Of a stretch of 64,000 nt of DNA, positions 56,704-64,000 are shown one piece after another. Positions within the stretch are counted from its first letter, which is position 1. Each line of letters starts with the position of its first letter. Made by a program: the position numbers and the translations under genes. Origin of the DNA: Clonostachys chloroleuca. Taxonomy: Eukaryota > Ascomycota > Sordariomycetes > Hypocreales > Bionectriaceae. The notes beneath the pieces are model-generated. The model was not told where the DNA came from, did not search any database, and worked only from the letters and a program-made list of their open reading frames with translations. The stretch lies in NCBI GenBank assembly GCA_037952775.1, contig JBANAY010000004.1:3410001-3474000 (forward strand), written 5' to 3'.

Positions 56704-58256
56704 CTACTGGCCCTCGACCTGCTTAAGGATACCCTCGAGGTTGATACTCTTAGGTCGCTCAATGGGCAGACCGAGCGCGCGGTCCCAGATGAGCTGCGCA
56801 AGGGGTCCGAGACCGCGGGAGACACCAAAGGTAGCGGTGTAGTATAGGGTCTCGTGGAAGCCGTAGTGGTGGAAGAGGACGCCGGAGCTGGAGTCGACAT
56901 TGGGGTAGGGGTTCTTGGTCTTGCCGTGCTTCTTGAGCACCTCGGGGGCGATGCGGCTGTTGCGCTCGACGAGCTGGAAGACGGGGTCGCTGGCGATCTC
57001 GGGGCGGGAGGCGGCGTAGGTCATGAGGGCCTCAAAGCGAGGGTCGGGCTTGCGGAGGACGGCGTGGCCGTAGCCGGGGACGACGCGGCCTGAGTTGAGG
57101 GTGGACCAGAGGTAGTCGTGGACATCCTGGTCGGTGTAAGAGGAGGGGATGGCCTCCTTCATCTGGATGATCCAGCGAAGAACCTCCTGAGCTGCCAGAC
57201 TGTTTTTCGACCCATTGTTAGCGACTGTTCAATTGCGGAAAGGGGGTGGGAGAAACTAAGAGCTTACCCGTGGAGCGGTCCGGCCAGACCCTGGAGACCA
57301 GCGCTGTAGGAGAGGAAAGGGTCGGACAGAGCGCTTCCGACTAGGTGGGTGGCGTGGGCAGAGACGTTGCCTCCCTCGTGGTCACCGTGAAGGGCGAGGT
57401 AGAGTCGGAGCAGGTCCTGGAAGCTCTCGTTCTCCTTGCCGCCCTTGCCCAGCATGGCAGCAAAGTTGTAGGACCAATCCTCTCCGAGGTCAACCTCGGC
57501 AGGGAGAGCGCCGCCGCCGCGGTAGGCGTTCTGGTAGATCTTGGCGGCAATGGTGGGCAGCTTGGCTAGCAGCTCAATGCTGTCGTCAAAGGTGGGCTCC
57601 CAGTAGTCGGCCTTGTTCAGGCCGGCCTCGTAGGCCTTGGCAAACTTGGAGTTGTAGTTGAGGGCGGAGACGGCCATGGCAAATTGGGTCATGGGGTGCA
57701 GGTCGGTCGGGAAGTTGTCAAGCATCTGGTTGACAAAGGCAGGCAGCTTGGCCTTCTCGGCGAGCTCGCGGGAGAAGGCGCGGACCTGGTTGGTCGAGGG
57801 GACCTTGCCGGTGAGCAGCAGCCAGAACATGGCCTCGGGGAGCATCTCGGTGCCGGTCTTGCCCTTGGGCAGCTCCTGCTGGCAGTCCTTAATTGTGCGG
57901 CCGTGGAAGCGGATGCCCTCGTTGGCGTCGAGGACGGATCCCTCCCAGACCATGGCCTTGAGGCCACGCATGCCGCCGAGTGTGTTCTCAACCTTGACCT
58001 CGCCGATGACCTTGTCCGAATGGGCCTTGACCTTCTTGAGGAGCTCGCGCTTGGCGGGGATGACCTCCTTCAGGGTGGCCTTGAGATCCGGCTCAGCTGT
58101 GGAATATGCCCGGCTACCGACGGCAGCACGGGTGATGGGCTGGCAGCATTGTGTCAGTCTCGGCTTGAATGTAAGGAATTGGTAGCTCAATTGACTAGTA
58201 GTACGGACCTTGATGGAGCTCCATGCTCGGGAAGAGTTGCGCAATCTGAGGGCCAT
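56704..58256 (-). CDS. mcsA: 2-methylcitrate synthase, mitochondrial
   Basis: The enzyme condenses propionyl-CoA with oxaloacetate in the mitochondrial matrix, the first step of the methylcitrate cycle. Three exons (58209-58256, 57268-58139, 56704-57199) give 471 residues. MALRLRNSSRAWSSIK begins a basic, Ser-rich mitochondrial presequence ending near RAYSTAEPD. Citrate-synthase catalytic residues are His306 (AGPLHGLA), His352 (GYGHAVLR) and Asp409 (PYPNVD). The family block GDHEGGNVSAHATHLVGSAL is present. The GGMRGLKAMVWEGSVLD and IPAKRELLKKVK segments and the C-terminus RPKSINLEGILKQVE fit methylcitrate synthases better than the principal citrate synthase of fungi. These enzymes usually retain citrate synthase activity. 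The first intron (58140-58208, 69 bp) has no in-frame stop. The call rests on remembered family features plus the neighbouring mclA. Confidence 0.85.
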
Positions 58257-58494
58257 GGCTAGTAGTCGGTCTGCCTGGTGTGACGATGAGGAGGGAAGGA
58301 GATGAAGACGGAGAGAGAAGACGTGGAGGAGGAGAGAAAAAGAAGGGGAGAAGCTGGGGAGGGCGCAGACAAAAGAAGTCAAGCCCCCCCATGAGACGCT
58401 GGAGGACGGGATCCATTGATGGGAGAATGCTCATACACTTCCTTCCTGCAGTCCCCAAAAGTTACCTGGCTGGAGTGCTGGGTACCGCAGCTAA

Positions 58495-58519
58495 GCGGGG
58501 GCTCTGGGGGACTCTGGGG
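58495..58519 (+). promoter_or_regulatory. Cluster of three CreA-type carbon-repressor motifs
   Basis: GCGGGG (58495-58500), CTGGGG (58504-58509) and CTGGGG (58514-58519) each fit the SYGGRG consensus of the carbon catabolite repressor CreA/Cre1. They lie 239-263 bp upstream of the mcsA start. Single matches are common by chance; three within 25 bp are more suggestive. Binding is not shown. Confidence 0.45.
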
Positions 58520-59184
58520 TCGGAAACTGCGCTTTTCCGGAGCTCTTAGCAGCCCGGATTATAGCCCAGAAGGCCTATTAGTGGGTACATTGGGTACATC
58601 AGATCGCTGAACTGAACTCAATGCGGGGTAGCAGCAAGCTCTGGCTATCCGTGGCCCAGCACAAGGGCGGGCGGCTGCTTGGTTTCGGCCGTGGCTGGCC
58701 ACCTTATGCCGAGGAAGTGAGTTCTACTCGAAGTTTAAGCGCAGGATACGAGATTTGGAGAGAGAAAGGTACATACTAGCAGGAACGGGCCACCGCTGGG
58801 AATGGTTACATCTGGCCGCGGACTACATATGTGATCTATGGAACGAGACGCAACCGTTCAGTACACCAGCTTGTGATATTCACCAGACATGCCCCAATGC
58901 CCACCCTCAAGTGATACCTGCCTTTTCCCCTCCCATCGCTCTCCGGTGAACGGAGGATAAGCAATCCTCATAGCAGGGCCTCAACCAATCCCCTTATCAA
59001 CACAGCGAGTGTGGAGTACTTGAATACCTGGAAAGTGTCTTGGAGAAGCTCACTGTCTACACATGGTCTAGGAACAAACGTTCTAGCCGAGGGCTAACTA
59101 TACCCCCTCGGTCGGGCCAAAGGGGTTGGAATGGTAGGATCATACGTATGTTGAACTTCCTAGGCAGCAGATTTGCAACAGGCC

Positions 59185-59194
59185 ATTGGCCAAT
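59185..59194. promoter_or_regulatory. Inverted ATTGG-CCAAT pair
   Basis: The sequence ATTGGCCAAT is a perfect palindrome formed by a CCAAT box on each strand, about 420 bp upstream of the mclA start. CCAAT boxes bind the HAP/NF-Y-type complex, which influences mitochondrial and respiratory genes in fungi. The role here is inferred. Confidence 0.35.
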
Positions 59195-59613
59195 TTCCAT
59201 CGGTAATACGTTGCCGCTGCTAGCCATGGCTAAACGCACCTTGCCATCGCTTCTGCGGCTACAGGGTAGGCAGAGTTGCTACTACAGCCTCGGTAGAAGG
59301 CAGCACTTCCTCACGATTAACCGCTGCCTTGCTACTGACGTACCGCTGTGCGATTTCCGCGAGTGTCAGAATCGCTACTCCACACGCCTTGATCGAACCC
59401 CAAATCTTCCACCTATTTCCAATCGCCGCAGTCGGCCGAGGCGGAGGTGCTCGGCGTCAATTTTTATTCAATCTCTTCTTTCCCGCTCTACCCGTTTCAG
59501 CCGACCACCGAGAGAGCCCTCTCCCTTACTCTTCTTGATACCCTTTTCCTTCTTGTGCTGGCGATTCGTTGTCAGCTCCCTCAAGCTTCTCTATTCTCGA
59601 CACCCTCGCCACG

Positions 59614-61497
59614 ATGCAGAGAATAGCTGTCCGCGCTGCTCCTCGTCGAGCTCTTATGCCAACAGCTCGCTTGTCGCAATATACCCCACGTCTACCTCTT
59701 CGAGCTCTCTCCACAACCACCAGAATGGCTGCCCCCCAGGCTCCCAACCCATTCTCGGCGTCCGTGCCCGCGGCCGATGCTTTCCAGCTACTTCCCGAGT
59801 CGCAAAAGGCGGGCGACGCCGAGGATGCATTGTACGAGTCACAGATCAAAGAGGTCGAGGCCTGGTGGTCGTCACCCCGATTTCAGGGCATCAAGAGACC
59901 TTACAGCGCAGCTGATGTGGTTTCCAAGCGAGGAACCCAGAAGATCTCGTACCCAAGCTCCGTCATGGCCACCAAGCTCTTCAACCTGATCCGTGAGCGC
60001 GAGTCCAAGGGCGAGCCCATCCATACGAGTACGTTTACCCGGATCTTTGCTATCAGTTTAATGGCTTTACAATCTTGAAACTAACGTTTTGATCTTCTCG
60101 AAGTGGGCGCCATCGATCCTGTACAGATGACCCAGCAAGCTCCGCATCAAGAGGTTCTCTACATCTCTGGCTGGGCTTGCTCCTCGCTCCTCACCTCGAC
60201 GAACGAGGTATCTCCTGACTTTGGCGACTATCCATATAACACGGTTCCAAACCAGGTGCAGCGACTGGCCAAGGCCCAGTCCATGCACGACCGCAAGCAG
60301 TGGGATGCTCGTCGCAAACTGACACCCGAGGAGCGTGCCAAGACTCCCTATACCGACTACCTGCGCCCCATCATTGCCGATGGCGACACTGGCCACGGCG
60401 GTCTTTCCGCCGTCATCAAGCTGGCAAAGCTCTTTGCCGAGAACGGCGCCGCTGCTGTTCACTTCGAGGACCAGCTACACGGTGGCAAGAAGTGCGGCCA
60501 CCTTGCCGGCAAGGTCCTTGTCCCCACCGGAGAGCACATCAACCGCCTCAACGCTGCGCGATTCCAGTGGGATGTTATGGGATGTGAGAACCTCGTGCTC
60601 GCCCGTACCGACTCCGAGTCTGGCAAGTTGATCTCGTCAGCTATTGATGTCCGTGACCACGAGTTCATCCTCGGTGTCACTGACCCCTCGGTACAGCCTC
60701 TTGCTGAGACCATACAAGCGATGGAGGCAAAGGGCGCTGCGGGCTCCGAGATCGATGCTTTTGAGGCCAAGTGGGTCAAGGAGAGCAAGCTGGTTACCTT
60801 CGACGAGGCCGCGGTGGCTCACATGAAGGACAAGGGCGTTGCCCAGGCCAAGATTGACGAGTATCTCGCTGCTACTGCCGATAACCGTGACATGGGCATC
60901 ACCCGCCGCAGATCCCTCGCATCCCACTACGCAGGCTCCCCGGTCTACTTCAGCTGGGACGTACCCCGTACCCGTGAGGGCTTCTACCACTTCAAAGCTG
61001 GCATGGATGCGGCGACGAAGCGTGCCCTTGCCTTTGGCCCCTACGCCGACCTCCTGTGGGTCGAGACCGGAGACCCCAACGTCGAGGTTGCGGCCAAGCT
61101 CGGACGCGCTGTCCGTGAAGTATATCCCGGCAAGGGCCTCGTGTACAACCTCTCACCGTCGTTCAACTGGATGGCGCACGGCTTCACCGACGAGACGCTC
61201 AAGTCTTTCATCTGGGATATCGCTCGTGAGGGTTTCGTCCTCCAGCTCATCTCCCTGGCAGGCCTGCATTCCACCGCCACCATCTCGAACGAGCTGGCGC
61301 GCGAGTTCAAGACGGACGGCATGAAGGCGTACGTCGATCTCGTGCAGCGCAGGGAGAAGGAGTTGGGCTGCGACGTTCTCACACACCAGAAATGGAGCGG
61401 CGCCAGCTACATTGACGGGATCCTTGGCGCCATTCAGAGTGGTAGCTCCAGCAGCAAGAGTATGGGTGAAGGCAACACGGAAGGCCAGTTCCACTAA
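59614..61497 (+). CDS. mclA: 2-methylisocitrate lyase, mitochondrial
   Basis: The enzyme splits 2-methylisocitrate into pyruvate and succinate, the last step of the methylcitrate cycle. Exons 59614-60028 and 60104-61497 give 602 residues; the intron splits the ATG codon of Met139 in the THTMGAIDPVQM-like junction (GTACGT...AAG). The N-terminus MQRIAVRAAPRRALMPTARL, with further Arg/Ser before STTTRMA, is a matrix-targeting sequence. This argues for the mitochondrial methylisocitrate lyase rather than glyoxysomal isocitrate lyase. Catalytic landmarks are DGDTGHGG (231-238, metal binding) and KKCGHLAGK with Cys269. The Leu-Ala after CGH and the FQWDVMG and DSESGKL blocks are those of methylisocitrate lyases. 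NLSPSFNWMAHGF and the GSSSSKSMGEGNTE tail are also typical. It is intact. Confidence 0.92.
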
Positions 61498-61786
61498 GGA
61501 GAGAAAAAAGGGGGATAACGTACAAAAAGGTATCTTAGTTTCATGATCATTTATGGGGAAATCGGCATGTCAATTCGGAGCTTGGGATAAAACATTTTTC
61601 ACTCATAGCATAAGAGCAGGAGTTTTTTGGATGGAGAATTTAGTCGAATGAAGATTTGTTGTTTGCAATTTTTTTCGTTGATTTATTCTTTTCCATGTGT
61701 TATCTCATGGTGGTATCATTACATGCTGTTATGTGTCCTGCTACCAGACCCGACATTTTGACCAGTCTGCTCCATGACCATCCAGT

Positions 61787-62843
61787 TCACAGAGAGTCCT
61801 TGAGCGCGTTGTTCTGAGGAGGGGGCACCGCAGGACCCTCGGCAGTGACGTACGCCTTGGTCATGCCGCCGTCGACGACAAAGTCGTGGCCGTTGACGAA
61901 GCTGGACTCGTCGCTGGCCAGGAAGACGACGGCCTGTGCCTGCTCGATTGCCTCGCCGAAGCGGCCCATGGGAAAATGGATCTCGCGGCGCTGGCGCTTC
62001 GGCTTGTCGTCGCCGAGCCAGTCCTGGAGGAGCGGGGTGTTGAGGGGCGCGGGGCACAGGTTGTTGAAGCGGAAGTTCTCGCGGGCGTGGACCATGGCGA
62101 GCTCGCGCGTGAGGGCGAGGACGGCGCCCTTGGAGGCGGTGTAGGCGAGCTGCGGGGTGGCGGCGCCGACGAGGGCGACGACGGAGGCGGTGTTGATGAT
62201 GGAGCCGCGGGTCTTGTTGTGGCGGCGGAGGGAGAGGACGGCGTGCTTGCAGCCGAACCAGACGCCCTTGACGTTGATGTTGTGGGTCAGGTCCCAGATG
62301 GCCTCGGGGGTGTTGACGGCGTCGTCGTCCTGGGCGTGCATGATGCCGGCGTTGTTGAAGATGACGTCGAGGCCACCCCAGGCGTCGAGGTGCTCGACGA
62401 GGGCCTTGACGTCGGCCTCCTTGGAGACGTCGGTTTTCTAGAGATGAGCGCTGGGTGAGCATTCGAGTTTGGGAGTTTGGGGTTTTATTGGGAGTATGGA
62501 AGGTTTGGATCGAGGTTTGAGCAACTGACCTTGGTCTCAACACGGCCGGCTCCGGGAACGAGCTGCTTGACCTTGGCGAGGGCCTTCTCGAGGGCGGGCT
62601 CGGAGATGTCAGCCATGAGGACGTTGGCGCCCTCCTTGGCGAACAGGATGCAGGTCTCGAGACCAATGCCACTGCCGAGTGAAGAATGTCAGTGGGCTGG
62701 CTGTCTTGGGGTCGATTCAAGAAAACGGGATCGCGAGCTAGAGTGCTTCTAGAGAGCTTCTCCCGTGATGTAGCTTACCCTCCGGCACCAGTCACAATGG
62801 CGTTCTTGCCAGCAAGGCGGCCTGTCTGTCCCGAGGAAGCCAT
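61787..62843 (-). CDS. Classical short-chain dehydrogenase/reductase
   Basis: Three exons (62779-62843, 62530-62671, 61787-62437) give 285 residues with phases 2, 0 and GT-AG introns of 107 and 92 bp. MASSGQTGRLAGKNAIVTGA runs into the nucleotide-binding loop TGAGGGIG (18-25). VLMADIS with Asp after the second strand suggests NAD preference. VIFNNAGIM is the NNAG motif, and the active site is Ser154, Tyr168 and Lys172 (YTASK). The region HDFVVDGGMTKAY is the usual C-terminal strand. All classical SDR residues are present, so it is probably an active oxidoreductase on an alcohol or ketone. The substrate is unknown. It is convergent with mclA, with 289 bp between stops, and there is no evidence that it belongs to the methylcitrate pathway. 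Confidence 0.92.
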
Positions 62844-64000
62844 GGTGTTGACTTGATGCTGTACTGGATAGGTTTGCTTGCTTGCTGGGACGTCGGGCAA
62901 GGAGAGCGAGGACGCTGGATGAGAATGGTTGAGCCAAAGAGCAGAGCCCGAGCTCGCTGGGAAATGCTCCCCCTCCTCTGCTCTTATCTTACGGCGGGGT
63001 TGTGTGTTATCGTGGGGCTGTATTACAGAGACTGATCGATGCCTGAGACACCCGACGCTAGTGACTTGGTACTAAAGGTTACTTGCTTTTGCCGTCGCTG
63101 CTAAGACGCACCCATTGTTGTCTCGTGTGGAATTGGCAAGCGGCAGACCCGGTCTCGAGCGTTGATTCGTCTTTCTCGCGGTAGAGATGCACGTTAGATG
63201 TCGGGATGGACCCTTGCCATCATCGTGCACAGGGTCATGTCCTAATTATAGAGGGGCACTGGTAGCTTGCAGTTCCTATAGCAGCTCGTGACCTCTAGCC
63301 TAGTCTCACGCAGCGATCCTTCACTTGTAAGCTGGGTGAAGATTGTACTTCGGATTCCCTGAGCCCGACGGCACGAGGGGACTCTTGGATGAAGCGTCGG
63401 ACTGGGCTGCGATACTGGGCCGGTCGGGGTTTTATCGCCGGTGCCGGAACTGCAAGTCCACGTCCATGATGTGTCATGGGTAGGGGGACATCGGGGCCAT
63501 CGTTGAGGTGGTGTGTGTGGGCACGAGATTAGGGCCATTAGTGGCGGCTCTTGCGTCAGATAGCACCTCCCAAGCCCAAGTTCAATTTACACTTCACTGC
63601 TGGCTGTTGAGGGGGAAGAGACCAGCCAAAAGAGGGCGAAACATGCCGTGGTTAGGATTATCTCACTGGCACTCTTGCTATTAGTTGCGGTGTGGCCTAA
63701 AGTGTTGATTAAATCAGTCAGCTGTTGGCTTTGCATCTCATTTTTGAGTCGATCAATCACGAGTTGGTGTGGTGGGCGGGATCGTCCGTTTTCGCAGAGT
63801 CAAAGAGGCTACAACGGATATCGAGATGTAATGTTTTAGCACAGGGAGGGAGATCTCTCTTGTCGTTTACTCCCTAATTTTTCTTTGCGAATTCTGGTCA
63901 TTGATCGCACATGTTCCCCATGAATATTGACTACTTCTGTCGCATTTTGGGTTACTCTTCTTGAGTTTCTTCATTGTGAGATAAGATAGCATACAACCTG
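62844..64000. other. Intergenic, promoter side of the SDR gene
   Basis: No frame over 100 codons and no recognisable domain were seen up to the end of the window. Confidence 0.6.

Larger units (their letters stand above)
58257..59613. promoter_or_regulatory. Divergent mcsA-mclA promoter region
   Basis: This 1,357-bp interval separates the two start codons, with no gene inside. It contains a close group of CreA-type SYGGRG sites near mcsA and an inverted CCAAT pair nearer mclA. The mclA-proximal 250 bp are CT-rich, as expected for a leader. Frames such as 59040-59915 run through the leader and start of mclA in another frame and are not genes. Shared regulation is inferred from arrangement only. 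Confidence 0.6.

Noticed and set aside
57684..58262. 192-codon + strand frame over mcsA
   Set aside because: Gly/Leu/Asp-rich antisense reading of the catalytic citrate-synthase fold.
59040..59915. 291-codon + strand frame overlapping the mclA start
   Set aside because: Runs through the CT-rich leader and is out of frame with the mclA targeting sequence. No domain.
61719..62720. 333-codon frame on the minus strand over the SDR gene
   Set aside because: It is an Arg/Pro/Gln-rich out-of-frame reading of the real SDR exons, which carry all SDR motifs in another frame.
1..64000. CRISPR array, rRNA, intact transposon or retroelement
   Set aside because: No regular spaced repeats, no rRNA-like sequence, and no transposase, integrase or reverse transcriptase motifs were seen. 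The only tandem array is the 64-bp minisatellite.

Overview
The window is nuclear DNA of a filamentous ascomycete (Pezizomycotina, most likely Sordariomycetes). The evidence is short GT-AG introns of about 50-70 bp (a few longer), GC-rich third codon positions, widely spaced genes on both strands, and families typical of such fungi: a HET-domain protein, a LaeA-like methyltransferase, a DUF6604 protein, Rho3, a Crh-type GH16 transglycosylase and an S10 carboxypeptidase. The species cannot be named from sequence alone. No rRNA, tRNA, CRISPR array or intact transposon was recognised.

Layout. 0-8 kb: 3' end of an Old Yellow Enzyme gene, a probable tubby-like/LURP-one-like protein, and a four-exon otubain deubiquitinase with long disordered extensions. 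8-16 kb: 8.2 kb without a convincing gene. 16-18 kb: COP9 signalosome subunit 2. 18-29 kb: AT-richer and gene-poor, with a DUF6604 protein, a FAR-17a/AIG1-like membrane protein and an SDR with an altered active site. 29-34 kb: LaeA-like methyltransferase and a secreted S10 carboxypeptidase. 35-42.5 kb: an uncharacterised protein, a five-exon MFS transporter with a 7-nt micro-exon, and a membrane-anchored GH3 beta-glucosidase. 43-50 kb: mitochondrial ribosomal protein uS14m, a HET protein, splicing factor CWC25 and Rho3 GTPase. 51-56 kb: a small coiled-coil protein and a Crh-type cell-wall transglycosylase. 56-63 kb: 2-methylcitrate synthase and 2-methylisocitrate lyase, divergently transcribed from one 1.36-kb region, then a classical SDR.

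Two observations stand out. First, the divergent mcsA/mclA pair brings together the entry and exit enzymes of the mitochondrial methylcitrate cycle (propionyl-CoA detoxification). A cluster of CreA-type motifs lies between them, suggesting co-regulation by carbon source. Second, four genes (LaeA-like, uS14m, the coiled-coil protein, Crh) each carry one reading-frame break. A single-base change repairs each of them, and three of the four lie in or beside G or C runs. Because uS14m is a core mitoribosomal protein, consensus indel errors are more likely than four pseudogenes. This should be resolved before these models are used. No clearly new multi-gene system was found.
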